Shown here one piece after another: positions 7,582 to 15,777 of a stretch of 36,676 nt of DNA. Source of the stretch: Vibrio cyclitrophicus (GTDB lineage Bacteria; Pseudomonadota; Gammaproteobacteria; Enterobacterales; Vibrionaceae). The notes beneath the pieces are model-generated. The model had not been told where the DNA came from, ran no database searches, and worked only from the letters and a program-made list of their open reading frames with translations. A program made the position numbers and the translations under genes. The stretch is taken from NCBI GenBank assembly GCA_023206055.1, contig CP065368.1:1-36676 (forward strand), in the 5' to 3' direction. Every line of letters begins with the position of its first letter. The first letter of the stretch is position 1.

Positions 7582-8772
7582 TTAAGCGGCTGGGTGTTCC
7601 AGTTTCGCCAGCGCATCTTCGTCTTTCAGGATGCAGTCAACGCGGCTACGCATACGGAAACCAATTGCACCCGATGCGGCGTACAATTCTTCTAAACGTT
7701 GCATGTAAACCGCGCCACGGTCGCCAATGTCCACACCCTGTTTGAAGTCACCAAACATGGCTGACACTTCGCTGGCAGCGGGAACAGAAAGCGCGTCTGT
7801 TGAATAAACAGGCTTACCCAGCAAGCGATCTGGCTCACCGTCTTTCATGCTGTCTTGCCAAATTGGCTCGCCTTTGTCGTTCTTCAGCTTACGAACCATG
7901 GCAATGGTTAAATCGTTAAGCACAAACACACCGTTTTTACGGTAAGCACGTTTAACCGCGTGTTGAAGGTCGATCAAATCATCGTAAGAGATCCCAGCGG
8001 CGGCCGCTGCCGTCACTTTCTTTTTCACTTGGGTTTTTAGGCCCGTTGGCTTTTTAGTGCCGTCACCATCCCACATAGCGGTTTCTTCTGCGTCACCAAA
8101 GGATTTCGCGTAAGAATCTGCCAGTACATCTTCTAGGCTTACCGCTTCATCTTGCAGTAATTCTTCCGAAATCTTACAGATACGGCCCAGTTTATGAGCG
8201 CCCAACACCTTACGGTCGCCGGTCATATCCGATTCTGGATAGGTGCCTAGTTCATCAACCCAACCCGCTGAACCGTTATCGGTCACAACTGGGATGTTTT
8301 CCGTTGATGTTGTCGTGATTACGTTCGCGATTTCACGTAAACAGTTATGGTTGCCCAGTTTCAGCACCATTTTTTTACGGTAGGTTTCAGGGACAGCAAA
8401 GTGGCCGTCTGTCGTGCCAATTTTCAGCGCGTTTTGCGCGTCGCCTGGCACTTGGTTACGACGGGATTTAACCACTTTAGCGAAAGCGTCGCGGTACTCT
8501 TTGCGGTTTGTTGGCGCTTCGTTTGTGTCGCCGTTGTTTGGCGTTGGCTTGTGTGGTTGGTCTTCCAATTCACCCAGGGCCGATTCTTCACGTTCCAATT
8601 CTTCAGCACGGGTAATACGCTTATCAATGCTGGCGCGTTCTGACTTCAGCCCATCATACTGGGCTTGTTCTTCATCAGTCAGATCACGATCTTCTGCATC
8701 AGCCTTGTTAACAATGGCGCGCATCTTTTCTAGCTTACCAGCGGCAGCCATTTTCATTTCGTGGATAGTCAC
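7582..8772 (-). CDS. Major capsid protein, HK97 family (396 aa)
   Basis: It has the HK97 plan: an N-terminal helical scaffolding-like delta region (residues 1-95, with charged coiled coil KLEKMRAIVNKADAEDR and EERESALGE-type repeats), a linker, and then the capsid fold. Diagnostic features are HFAVPETYRKKMV, a spine-helix region EISEELLQDE, an A-domain stretch AAAAGISYDDLIDLQHAVKRAYRK, VFVLNDLTIAMVRKLKN and GKPVYSTDALSV, and a C-terminal MRSRVDCILKDEDALAKLEHPAA. Maturation probably removes the delta region near residues 95-115, cut by the adjacent ClpP-like protease. The start is GTG 8772, preceded by the SD AAGGAGT about 9 bases upstream. Confidence 0.95.
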   Translation of the reverse strand: MTIHEMKMAAAGKLEKMRAIVNKADAEDRDLTDEEQAQYDGLKSERASIDKRITRAEELEREESALGELEDQPHKPTPNNGDTNEAPTNRKEYRDAFAKVVKSRRNQVPGDAQNALKIGTTDGHFAVPETYRKKMVLKLGNHNCLREIANVITTTSTENIPVVTDNGSAGWVDELGTYPESDMTGDRKVLGAHKLGRICKISEELLQDEAVSLEDVLADSYAKSFGDAEETAMWDGDGTKKPTGLKTQVKKKVTAAAAAGISYDDLIDLQHAVKRAYRKNGVFVLNDLTIAMVRKLKNDKGEPIWQDSMKDGEPDRLLGKPVYSTDALSVPAASEVSAMFGDFKQGVDIGDRGAVYMQRLEELYAASGAIGFRMRSRVDCILKDEDALAKLEHPAA

Positions 8773-8785
8773 GGGTGTTTACTCC

Positions 8786-9508
8786 TTAAAGATTGTCTTC
8801 TTGACGTAATAGATCGAGTTTTGCCGCTGTTAGGCGAGTATGTCGTACAGGCTGCGGCGGTTCCTGCTCGACGGATGCGCGCTCGATGGTGATCGGCGCT
8901 TTACCAAAACGCCCCGCCGCGTCGGTGCCGTGATAGCAAGCCGCTGCGTCTAGGGTTTCAGTTAGGGTGTCAATAAAACCCGCGTCCTGGGCGGTTGTGC
9001 CCGTGTACCAGGTTTCATCGTCCATAGCTTGTAAAATGGCGTCGCGGTCCATACCCGTTTTGGCCTGATAGATATTGGCGATCTGCTCTCGCATTTCATC
9101 CAATCGATCGGCGTACTTGCGCATGTCTTTGGCTTCGCCGTAACAACCGCCCCACGGGTTGTGGATCATGTAATAGGCATTTTCAGCCATGTTTACTTCA
9201 TCCCCCGCCAAGGCGATCACGCTGCCCATTGAAGCCGCTAGGCCGTCAATGTAGGTGCTAACCTTCGCTTTGTGACGGCGTAAGGCGTTATAAATCGCCA
9301 TGCCTTCAAATACGCTGCCGCCTGGGCTGTTAATGCGTAGTTCGATTTCTTCCGCGTCAATGGTGTTCAATTCATTTACGAACTGTTCAGCGGTGACGCC
9401 CCAGTATCCGATTTCGTCATAAATCAGAATCGTGACTGGACCACCGCCGACCGCGTTATTAATGCGGTACCAATTGGGCTTACTCTTGCCCTTCGTTTTG
9501 TTTGGCAT
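8786..9508 (-). CDS. Prohead maturation protease, ClpP-like S14 family (240 aa)
   Basis: This serine protease cleaves the capsid delta domain. ClpP-fold motifs are clear: RINSPGGSVFEGMAIYNALRR (residues 58-78), the nucleophile in DGLAASMGS (Ser93), the histidine in YMIHNPWG (His116) and the acidic position in MDDETWYTGTTAQDAGFID (Asp163/164). It is encoded between portal and capsid, as in HK97-like genomes. The N-terminal 12 residues are very basic. The C-terminal tail (about 190-240) is likely flexible. It overlaps the portal gene end by 29 bases. Confidence 0.94.
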   Translation of the reverse strand: MPNKTKGKSKPNWYRINNAVGGGPVTILIYDEIGYWGVTAEQFVNELNTIDAEEIELRINSPGGSVFEGMAIYNALRRHKAKVSTYIDGLAASMGSVIALAGDEVNMAENAYYMIHNPWGGCYGEAKDMRKYADRLDEMREQIANIYQAKTGMDRDAILQAMDDETWYTGTTAQDAGFIDTLTETLDAAACYHGTDAAGRFGKAPITIERASVEQEPPQPVRHTRLTAAKLDLLRQEDNL

Positions 9509-10688
9509 TGGCTGCTTGCTCCAAGGTTATATTTGCGGCGTTAATGAAATGCTGATCACCGTTATCCACTGGGTTTTCATCTTCCAACGCTAGGATCATG
9601 TTTGGACTGAATGCGCCCACGTTGAACAACTCTTTATAGAAAGTTGAACGCGCGGCGGTATCCCCTCGCAATAAGCCTCTTACGTTGAATTTCGGGTAAA
9701 CAGTGCCACGCTCTGACGGCAGCAAAAGATCGCGGGTAATAGATTGCTCGATGCGTGTTATCCAAGGCATCAGCGCATAGATAACAAACTGCAAACTTTG
9801 GTGTTCGATGTTTGAAAAGGTGGCTTTTTCAAGATCCCCAATCATGTGATTAGGCACCCCGTAAATACCGGCTATTTCACTGCGGTTATACTTTCGAGAT
9901 TCAATAAACTGGGCGTCTTCAGCACTCATGCTGATCTGCTGCCATTTCATCCCTTCTTGTAAAACGGCCACTTTGTTGGCGTTGTCTGTACCGCCATGGG
10001 TCTGGTTCCAAGAATCCAACAATCGTTGCTGGCCGTCTTTGGATAACTTGCCCGCCAGGGATAACACCCCGCCAGGTTTCGCCCCGTTGCCATAGATTGA
10101 AGCGGCGTAATGCTCCATGGCCATGGCTGATCCGATGGTTTCACGCAACAAACCAATAGGCGTTAACCCTTCAATGCCATTGGTGGTTAATCCATTAACG
10201 CGCCATACCTTGTTCATGTTCCAGGCACTGGCTTCACCTTCGACCACTAACACCAATCGGCCAGTGGCTTTAACTCTATCGAGGCGGCATTTTTCGGGCA
10301 TTAATGGCCAGATTTCACCCACTCGACCGGCTCTATCTCGTAACACCTGGTTGTAGGCATTGCCCTGCAATAACAAGCTGGCCAACATCTGAACCCGAAG
10401 ATCAAACGAGGTCACTTCACTGTTAGGTAAAATGGATAAAATTTGGTGTAACGGGTGGTCGCTGGCTTCGTTTCGGTTTCGGCCCTCCTTGCGATAAAGC
10501 CCTAATGGCAGCGCGGCCAATGTTTCAGACAACACGCGAACGCTGGAATATACCGCCGCTACACGTAACGCTGATTCTGGCGTGACACTTTGGCCACTTC
10601 GGGTTTTACCTCCCAAGAAGCTATCAGACCGCCCCGGGTTGGGCTTAATCGCCGCCGCTTTCGGGGTCAGTAGTTTGCTCAAGAACAT
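9480..10688 (-). CDS. Portal protein, HK97 type (402 aa)
   Basis: It forms the dodecameric ring for DNA entry and tail joining. HK97-type portal landmarks include SALRVAAVYSSVRVLSETLAALPLGLYR, HPLHQILSILPNSEVTSFDLR, LLLQGNAYNQVLRD and EIAGIYGVPNHMIGDLEKATFSNIEHQSLQFV, each shown here in shortened form. The start is taken as ATG 10688, with the SD GAGG 5 bases upstream; a TTG at 10709 would extend the frame by 7 residues without an SD of its own. The gene overlaps the preceding membrane-protein gene by 44 bases. Confidence 0.94.
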   Translation of the reverse strand: MFLSKLLTPKAAAIKPNPGRSDSFLGGKTRSGQSVTPESALRVAAVYSSVRVLSETLAALPLGLYRKEGRNRNEASDHPLHQILSILPNSEVTSFDLRVQMLASLLLQGNAYNQVLRDRAGRVGEIWPLMPEKCRLDRVKATGRLVLVVEGEASAWNMNKVWRVNGLTTNGIEGLTPIGLLRETIGSAMAMEHYAASIYGNGAKPGGVLSLAGKLSKDGQQRLLDSWNQTHGGTDNANKVAVLQEGMKWQQISMSAEDAQFIESRKYNRSEIAGIYGVPNHMIGDLEKATFSNIEHQSLQFVIYALMPWITRIEQSITRDLLLPSERGTVYPKFNVRGLLRGDTAARSTFYKELFNVGAFSPNMILALEDENPVDNGDQHFINAANITLEQAANAKQNEGQE

Positions 10689-10848
10689 AGTTACCTCTGA
10701 TCGCTTCAATCATGGGTTTGAATAACGCCAGCACCAGGCAGATAACACCGATCACAATGCAAGCCAATGGGATACCCCACAGAATCGCCAGGCCATAAGC
10801 CAACAGCGTTAAACCCGCCAGGGCTAACAGTTCGTTTAAATAACTCAT
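10645..10848 (-). CDS. Small two-helix membrane protein (67 aa)
   Basis: It has two closely spaced hydrophobic helices (about residues 5-25, LLALAGLTLLAYGLAILWG, and 27-45, LACIVIGVICLVLALF) followed by a charged tail. ATG 10848 overlaps the terminase stop (ATGA), and the gene runs 44 bases into the portal gene in another frame. Small membrane proteins at this place are known in several HK97-like phages without a defined function. It might anchor packaging components or act in superinfection; that is speculation. Confidence 0.75.
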   Translation of the reverse strand: MSYLNELLALAGLTLLAYGLAILWGIPLACIVIGVICLVLALFKPMIEAIRGNYVLEQTTDPESGGD

Positions 10849-12578
10849 AGGAATAACATCACGTCTTCATCTTCATACACACTCGGCCCCTCGCCTTCGT
10901 CTAGCATTGCGCGATAGGTCGCCATAATCAGCGCCACCGCGCCGTCGATTTTCTGATCCTTCTTGTCCTTCCTTGGAAATACGTTTTCGTTGGCGTCTTC
11001 TTTGGCCACAACGTTGGACATCATCCAGGTTAAAACTGGGTTGCCATCGTGGTGAAAACGGCCCGCTTTCAAGGCGGATTCAAGCTCTTTCATGCCCGGG
11101 GATAAGTGGGCGGTTGTTTGTGGGATCTTGACGGCGGTCAAGCCTTGTTCATTCAGTTGTTGCGCCAGCTGCGCACTGTTCCATGGATCGTGGGGTACTT
11201 CTCGAACCATGAATGATTCCGCCAGGGCCAGCACTTCGTCGCCGACTTCGCCAAAATCCACCTCTGCGCCGTCGGTTTGTTTTAAGGCGCTGCCGTCGCT
11301 GTTTTGCCATGGTGTATTAACCCATCGTTGGTACAACTTGGCGTTTTTTTGGTCCTGGTCGAAAATGGTTTCTTCCGGTAAGTAATGGCGGCTAAAACAG
11401 TAATAATGCAATTGGCCGTCGTCTTCCCATCTTGCGAAGACTTGCACGAATGAACACACATCCAGCTTACTGGCCAGATCGAGCGAAAACCACGCGGGGC
11501 AATCGGTAAAATCTTCAATCCTAAGATCGAGGTTTTCCGACGCTTTCCAGTGTTCCAAGTTGAAGAACGCCGCCGAACTGTTCACCCAAATGTTCAAATG
11601 CTTAGTTTTGAATATGTTGGCGTAACGCGGGTTACGTATGGCGCGGCGCTGCTGGCTTGCCAAGTAATCGGATTTCACCGATACCGCAATGTTTGGGTTT
11701 GCCTTTACCAACACGCTTGGGTCGGTCCAGGTGTCTCCCTCGTCTATGGTGTAGATGATCCCGAAAATCTCTTCATCTTCCACGCTGCCTTCAAGCACTT
11801 TCACCACATCGTCGTGTAAGTCTTTACACGGTCCGGCGATATTAGAACCGGCGGTGGTGATCACGAATATTAATGGCTGCTCTCGCGCACCCATACCCGT
11901 GGCCATGGTATCCATAAGCTCGGGGCCGTCATGTTCGTGATATTCGTCGATGATGGCGCAATGGGGGCTGGAACCGTCGCCAGGGTCACCGATCACCGGT
12001 TCAAACACGCTGCCGTCGGGCCTTTCCATTTTCTTGGCCATCACATCGATCATGAATGACCGGCGCAAGTTTGGCAGTGCCTTAGCCATTAACCTGGCGG
12101 GTTTGAATACCTCCCAGGCTTGTTTTTCTGTGGTCGCACCGCAATACACCTCGGCACCGTATTCACCATCTGGGCCGAAGGTGTAAAGCCCATTACCAGC
12201 GGCAATGATGCTTTTCCCGTTCTTCCTGGGTACTTCAATGTAAACGGTACGGAAACGGCGCGTTTTATCGCTCTTACGCTCCCAACCGTAGGTCACCGCA
12301 TGGATGAACAATTGCCAGGGTTCAAGCTCGATCCGACGCTCGGACAATGGCTTTCGTGCCCACTCCCCTTTGGTGTGGGGCAATAGTTGAATGAACTTAC
12401 AAGCCCTTTCGGCTTTGTCTTTGTTGAAGCGGTACGGATAGCCCTTGGCTTTGCATCTTGCCAAATCATCTAGGTGACGTTGGCAAGCCTGTATGACGTA
12501 CTTACACGCCACAATCCGACCGCTGACGACGTCGCGCGCATATTTCGCGGCGGCGTTAACGCTCGTATTCTTAGCCAT
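10845..12578 (-). CDS. Terminase large subunit, HK97/Terminase_1 type (577 aa)
   Basis: This is the packaging ATPase and nuclease. Walker A is EVPRKNGKS (residues 115-123). Walker B is HCAIIDEYHEH (Asp211, catalytic Glu212). The TTAGS coupling motif is at 241-245. The RNase H-like nuclease begins around WFSLDLAS (Asp367), and a further acidic site lies near the C-terminus in DGAVALIMATYRA. The length is usual for the family. The start ATG overlaps the small-terminase stop as TAATG, so the two subunits are coupled. Together with an HNH gene upstream this implies cos-type packaging. Confidence 0.96.
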   Translation of the reverse strand: MAKNTSVNAAAKYARDVVSGRIVACKYVIQACQRHLDDLARCKAKGYPYRFNKDKAERACKFIQLLPHTKGEWARKPLSERRIELEPWQLFIHAVTYGWERKSDKTRRFRTVYIEVPRKNGKSIIAAGNGLYTFGPDGEYGAEVYCGATTEKQAWEVFKPARLMAKALPNLRRSFMIDVMAKKMERPDGSVFEPVIGDPGDGSSPHCAIIDEYHEHDGPELMDTMATGMGAREQPLIFVITTAGSNIAGPCKDLHDDVVKVLEGSVEDEEIFGIIYTIDEGDTWTDPSVLVKANPNIAVSVKSDYLASQQRRAIRNPRYANIFKTKHLNIWVNSSAAFFNLEHWKASENLDLRIEDFTDCPAWFSLDLASKLDVCSFVQVFARWEDDGQLHYYCFSRHYLPEETIFDQDQKNAKLYQRWVNTPWQNSDGSALKQTDGAEVDFGEVGDEVLALAESFMVREVPHDPWNSAQLAQQLNEQGLTAVKIPQTTAHLSPGMKELESALKAGRFHHDGNPVLTWMMSNVVAKEDANENVFPRKDKKDQKIDGAVALIMATYRAMLDEGEGPSVYEDEDVMLFL

Positions 12579-13021
12579 TACAGAAACTCGCTAAATTCGT
12601 TCTCGTTGCCGTCTTTGTCGCCACTACTGCCACCAGTCATTCGGCGCATACTTAGCGGGTCAAGCCCTAACAAGCTGCCGATCCTAACCATGCTGGCCAA
12701 CGCATCCTGGCGAACGTTCACGCTGGGGTTTTTCTTGGGACCACCTTTGGCACTGGATACGGTTAGCCCTTCATCGCTGATCGCTTGCTCTGCTTCCAGG
12801 TACAGCGAAAAGCTATTGCAGTAAGCCAACAGCAACGGGCCATGGTCGATGGTCAATAATTGTCGGTCCATCAGGACGCGGCTTTGTGTCTGCCAGATCG
12901 CCAATGCGCTTTCGTCGCGTAACTGGTCCGGCGGATCAATCTTCACCAATGCTTCATGGGCTGGCGCACTGGGTAACGTATTTTTACCTGCCTTGCGGCC
13001 GCCCCCGGCTGCTCTCGCCAT
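12578..13021 (-). CDS. Terminase small subunit, P27 family (147 aa)
   Basis: It matches the P27-type small terminase pattern: a basic Gly-rich N-terminus (GGGRKAGK), then PPDQLRDESALAIWQTQSRVLMDRQLLTIDHGPLLLAYCNSFSLYLEAE shown in part, then a Lys/Pro stretch (AKGGPKKNPSV) and the late GSLLGLDPLSMRRM motif. This protein recognises the packaging site, so the non-coding stretch directly upstream (13022-13381) is the most likely cos region. Confidence 0.92.
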   Translation of the reverse strand: MARAAGGGRKAGKNTLPSAPAHEALVKIDPPDQLRDESALAIWQTQSRVLMDRQLLTIDHGPLLLAYCNSFSLYLEAEQAISDEGLTVSSAKGGPKKNPSVNVRQDALASMVRIGSLLGLDPLSMRRMTGGSSGDKDGNENEFSEFL

Positions 13022-13381
13022 TTGAAAACCTCGTTATGTTGTGACGTGTCACGGTGACGATCTCGCCCCGTGAAAAAAAGATCCTTATTTATCGCGTATA
13101 AAAATGTCCCTGGGGTGTCGGTCCCCGTTGAATAGGCTATAGGGATTTGCCCACCCCCTGGGGGTGTGTGAAAGGACATAGCACACGCCATAGGATCGCT
13201 TTTAAACCTTTTCGGCTCTGGTGTTGATGTGGTATCACCTTGATGCCTTTACGTATCGTCTGGTTAACTCTGACGGGGTCTGGTCTAGTGCCGAAGGTCC
13301 AGCAAAATAGGGCCAATGTTTTTAAATAAATTGGTACCCAAAACGACAGTTTGATCTTGATAATGATCTGCTTTCGTTGAG
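13022..13381. other. Non-coding gap between HNH and small terminase; candidate cos region
   Basis: There is no convincing gene in these 360 bases. It holds a GTGAC-GT-GTCAC palindrome (13041-13052), a 15-base perfect palindrome around T13159 (CACCCCCTGGGGGTG, 13152-13166), and a related CCCTGGGG at about 13109-13116. In HK97-type phages with an HNH gene the cohesive-end site usually lies near the terminase genes, so this is the best cos candidate. The exact nick positions cannot be read. Confidence 0.4.
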
Positions 13382-13741
13382 TTACTGGGGTTGTTTTAAC
13401 CTTTCCCTTGCTGTTTTGGCTCGGTGACACGTTCGACATAACGACTCCAAGTTGTTGTCTTCATCCAATCCGCCGTGCTTCTTAGCGGTGATATGGTCCA
13501 CATCACTGGCAGGAACAGCACGACCACCGCGCAAACACTCCTGGCATAGATGCTTATCACGCTTGAGAATGCGACGGCGTAACTTGTCCCACTCGCTGCC
13601 ATAGCCACGTTGGTGTCGGGTTCGTCCACCTTGGTGGTTCTCCCATCCAGTGTTGCGGTGCTTATCGCAATAGCCTGAACGGTCTATGGTTAAGCCAGAA
13701 CAATGGGGATGCCGGCACGCTCTTGGTGTTCGTGAAACCAT
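13382..13741 (-). CDS. HNH endonuclease (119 aa)
   Basis: It carries a zinc-binding cluster (CRHPHCSG...YCDKH, residues 9-28) and a canonical HNH domain: CQECL, the first His in SDVDHITAKKHGG, Asn in DNNLESL, and the last His in CRTCHRAKTARE. HNH proteins next to terminase genes act with the large terminase in cos cleavage in HK97. The gene is separated from the terminase pair by 360 bases. ATG 13741 has GAGGTAAGACA upstream. Confidence 0.92.
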   Translation of the reverse strand: MVSRTPRACRHPHCSGLTIDRSGYCDKHRNTGWENHQGGRTRHQRGYGSEWDKLRRRILKRDKHLCQECLRGGRAVPASDVDHITAKKHGGLDEDNNLESLCRTCHRAKTARERLKQPQ

Positions 13742-14082
13742 TGTCTTACCTCGTTAGATATCCTTTAGATACTCAATGAATACACAAGGGATATGTAAAA
13801 GGGTCACCGCCGTGGGCACTGCTGTTTAATGGCCGAAGCCTGGCGACGCTCGACGACGTCGCAAAGTCACTAGCATTACGTTGCCTTTGGCGGTGTTAGA
13901 ACTGGCTTTAAGGCAGCCAGTAGCCTTGGGTCACTTATCTGGTAGCTACTTATGCACTATCGGGCGCTAACCGATCCTTATCCCTTCCGTATCGGACACA
14001 TGCGGGATTCGTCGCAATCACATGCTGGCTTAACTGCTAACAAGTGCAGCCAGTAAGAACACTCGGGGAACCATCCAACCAT
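13742..14082. other. Non-coding 341-base gap with paired stem-loops
   Basis: No open frame here looks coding. It contains two related inverted repeats, ACTGGCT-N7-AGCCAGT (13901-13921) and CTGGCT-N17-AGCCAG (14025-14053), sharing the 10-mer GCAGCCAGTA. Towards the HNH gene there is an AT-rich stretch with GATATCC ... GGATAT (about 13757-13796), whose ATATCCCTTG core also occurs at the parA upstream repeats. It could be part of the packaging site, a leader for the HNH/terminase mRNA, or a structured RNA. Confidence 0.5.
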
Positions 14083-14331
14083 CTAGCCGGGGTTGGCTTG
14101 GTGGTAATCAATGCAGTGGTTCAAGTCCTCGATGTATAGCTGAAGATTGGTTGCTGACAGTTCCGGGTAGTAGATACCGCCGCCGTCCACTTCGTACCAC
14201 TCAAGCGGCGGGGCCGTAGGCTTACAATCCACATAGTCAGGTGTTGCTATCATCGGGGTTGATTGACACGCGGCCAGCACTAGGGCCGAACCGATCAGCA
14301 TGACTAGCCGTTGGGTCTTCTTTAATCTCAT
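14083..14331 (-). CDS. Spanin-like outer-membrane lipoprotein, Rz1-like (82 aa)
   Basis: The start is ATG 14331, with the SD GAGAGG 9 bases upstream. The N-terminus is KK + hydrophobic + lipobox (LVLAACQS, Cys22), a signal peptidase II lipoprotein signal. The mature part is short and contains further Cys residues (Cys36 and one near 72), Pro-rich TAPPLEWYEVDGGG and a C-terminal helix. Its start lies inside the preceding gene in another frame, as in Rz/Rz1 pairs, and it ends the lysis block. Likely the outer-membrane spanin subunit. Confidence 0.7.
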   Translation of the reverse strand: MRLKKTQRLVMLIGSALVLAACQSTPMIATPDYVDCKPTAPPLEWYEVDGGGIYYPELSATNLQLYIEDLNHCIDYHQANPG

Positions 14332-14443
14332 TAAGTCGATCCTCTCGGCGTATTCGTTTCGCTTCAGCGCGGTGGCGGTCCAGCTCGTCAAAGAACCGGG
14401 TAACCAGAACAGGCACCAGGGTTAACCAGCTGGGTATCTTCAT
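14237..14443 (-). CDS. Small spanin-partner-like protein (68 aa)
   Basis: It begins with a short hydrophobic segment (residues 3-17, IPSWLTLVPVLVTRFF), followed by a highly charged helix (DELDRHRAEAKRIRREDRLNEIKED) and a polar tail. ATG 14443 overlaps the upstream stop (ATGA). Its overlap by 95 bases with the lipoprotein gene suggests an inner-membrane spanin, although it is shorter than most i-spanins and the hydrophobic stretch is marginal. Confidence 0.55.
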   Translation of the reverse strand: MKIPSWLTLVPVLVTRFFDELDRHRAEAKRIRREDRLNEIKEDPTASHADRFGPSAGRVSINPDDSNT

Positions 14444-14760
14444 GTAAGCGTCACCCGCTTGATGTGCTTAGGGTCGTTGATTAACTCGTTACTAGCTCGG
14501 CCTTTGTTGGCTGCCAAGAACTCAAGCAATGTAATCAACCAGGTTGGTAACTTAGCCATCCATTCAGGCGGGATAAGCTGGCGAACTTGGGACCATACAA
14601 CCAGGGCAACAGATACCCAGGCCGCAATCACTTTCCCGTACTCACCACCAAAGACCGTTAGCAACGTTACCCAATCCACTGGCGGTAACTCTGGGGATAC
14701 TCCACTGGCTAAAGCGGCGGGGGCGATCAGAAAGAACGCCACCATTAATAGGTGTTTCAT
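14440..14760 (-). CDS. Lysis-cassette membrane protein with signal sequence (106 aa)
   Basis: The N-terminus is a clear signal peptide or first membrane helix (KHLLMVAFFLIAPAALASG). A second hydrophobic helix spans about residues 40-60 (VIAAWVSVALVVWSQV), followed by an amphipathic segment (WLITLLEFL) and a basic tail. It sits between the endolysin and the spanin-like pair, so it may be a second holin, an antiholin or a pinholin-like protein. No family is recognised with confidence. Confidence 0.6.
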   Translation of the reverse strand: MKHLLMVAFFLIAPAALASGVSPELPPVDWVTLLTVFGGEYGKVIAAWVSVALVVWSQVRQLIPPEWMAKLPTWLITLLEFLAANKGRASNELINDPKHIKRVTLT

Positions 14761-14775
14761 GTCGGCTTTACTCCT

Positions 14776-14807
14776 ATAAAAGAAAGGGCAACCAACACGG
14801 CCGCCCT
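14776..14807 (-). terminator. Intrinsic terminator-like hairpin inside the lysis cassette
   Basis: On the minus strand AGGGCGGCC / GGTTGCCCT forms a 9-bp stem (two G-T pairs, loop 5) followed by the U-rich TTCTTTTAT. It lies between the endolysin stop and the next membrane-protein gene, so it may lower expression of the genes beyond it unless antiterminated. Confidence 0.55.
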
Positions 14808-14843
14808 ATTAATGCACCTGTTCGGGTGCGCTGCTGTCCCTGC

Positions 14844-15329
14844 TTAACAATTCAGTACCTCAAGCGGGAAATTCTCTTTGAACTCGTCAACCGTGCCCGC
14901 ACCAAAATGGGTGTTGTAATGGTCTTTCCAATACTGGGCTAACCCGTCGATATCACCGGCAGCGGGTAACGCTGGCTTTTGGCGTAGGTAATGGGCGCGA
15001 CACATAGCCACCGCAAACGACAAGTTAGTGACAAGCTGGTTAACGTCCGGGCGCATGTCCTCATCTAAGCTGGCCATGCTGGCTAACTCGGTGATTTGAT
15101 TCGCTAGGTTACGTTTATATGCTAGGTAGTTGTTCCAAATATCTTGATAGGTTGCCGGCTCCATTTGGATAACCCCCAACGCTGGGCCATTGCCTAGCTG
15201 TTTTAGGTATTTGGCGCGGCTTTCCTGGTAAATGGTACCGACGATCAACTGTTCAGCTGCTCGGCTATACAAACCCAACTGTTTTAAAGTCGGGCGCACC
15301 ACTAAGGTGGTTAATTGTTTAGCGTCCAT
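14844..15329 (-). CDS. Endolysin, lytic transglycosylase-like (161 aa)
   Basis: It is predicted to be all-helical. The segment GTIYQESRAKYLKQLGNGPALGVIQME (residues 31-57, shown in part) has the Glu of an SLT/lysozyme-like active site (YQES, Glu36) and the GxxQ-type block that follows it in transglycosylases. Such proteins cleave the glycan strands of peptidoglycan. No signal peptide or SAR segment is seen at the N-terminus, so export would depend on the holin. The start overlaps the holin stop (TAATG). Confidence 0.75.
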   Translation of the reverse strand: MDAKQLTTLVVRPTLKQLGLYSRAAEQLIVGTIYQESRAKYLKQLGNGPALGVIQMEPATYQDIWNNYLAYKRNLANQITELASMASLDEDMRPDVNQLVTNLSFAVAMCRAHYLRQKPALPAAGDIDGLAQYWKDHYNTHFGAGTVDEFKENFPLEVLNC

Positions 15330-15595
15330 TATGATGCTTCCCGGTTTTTGCGTTTCTTATCGAAATGCACATAGATATCAAAGGCAAGGCGACCGGCAAT
15401 AACTAACAGGCCACCCAATGAAATTAAATTGGCGGTGGTTATCTCTGGGGATGAGGCGGCAGTTTCAGCGGCTTGCTGTGCTTTTGCTGCCACTTCATTA
15501 CTAAAGACACTCACGCTAGTGCCGCCCCCGTAAGCAATCAGGCGGCCTTTCCACTCGTGGAATCTTTCAAACAAAATTGCAATCAGATTTGGCAT
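15329..15595 (-). CDS. Holin candidate (88 aa)
   Basis: It has one strong transmembrane helix at residues 54-76 (TTANLISLGGLLVIAGRLAFDIYV), a basic C-terminal tail (HFDKKRKNREAS) and an N-terminal amphipathic part. Size, charge pattern and its place directly before the endolysin (TAATG overlap) support a holin. It is the first gene after the 15609-15650 terminator and the candidate late promoter, so it is the first late gene. Confidence 0.72.
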   Translation of the reverse strand: MPNLIAILFERFHEWKGRLIAYGGGTSVSVFSNEVAAKAQQAAETAASSPEITTANLISLGGLLVIAGRLAFDIYVHFDKKRKNREAS

Positions 15596-15608
15596 AGGCT
15601 TCAGGCAT

Positions 15609-15640
15609 AAAAAAACCCGCTACCAGATTGATAGCGGGTT
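15609..15640 (-). terminator. Strong intrinsic terminator upstream of late genes (works both ways)
   Basis: The 9-bp perfect stem AACCCGCTA / TAGCGGGTT is followed on the minus strand by seven T residues; on the plus strand by TTAGAAAAAA, which is weaker. It sits about 100 bases downstream of a candidate leftward promoter and before the first lysis gene, the arrangement of lambda pR'-tR'. The Q-like protein (20090-20476) is the likely factor that lets polymerase read through. Confidence 0.88.
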
Positions 15641-15744
15641 AGAAAAAATACTTTTCAATATACAACGTCGGTTGGCTAGGTGATTCCAGGCTTAAAGGAA
15701 TCTTTGTGGCTCTCGTTAAAGACACGAAAACCACAATACATAGA

Positions 15745-15773
15745 AACATACTGAAAACCCTTAGTGGTTTCAA
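15745..15773 (-). promoter_or_regulatory. Candidate late promoter (minus strand)
   Basis: TTGAAA (15773-15768), a 17-base spacer and TATGTT (15750-15745) fit a sigma-70 promoter firing leftward. Copies of the TTTTGTGGT operator half-site lie at 15778-15786 and 15807-15815, and a one-mismatch copy (ACCACAATA, 15730-15738) covers the expected start point. The transcript would meet the 15609 terminator after about 100 bases. Confidence 0.55.
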
Positions 15774-15777
15774 GTCA

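Noticed and set aside
12943..13191. An 82-codon minus-strand frame overlapping the small terminase start
   Set aside because: It has no SD and overlaps the terminase gene in another frame; the P27-type protein explains the DNA.
13137..13439. A 100-codon minus-strand frame overlapping the HNH gene end
   Set aside because: It is not preceded by an SD, runs into the HNH frame and has low-complexity KK/II-rich sequence; the HNH protein is clearly real.
13742..14082. tRNA or other known RNA gene in the gap
   Set aside because: No cloverleaf or known RNA family was recognisable; only two related inverted repeats.
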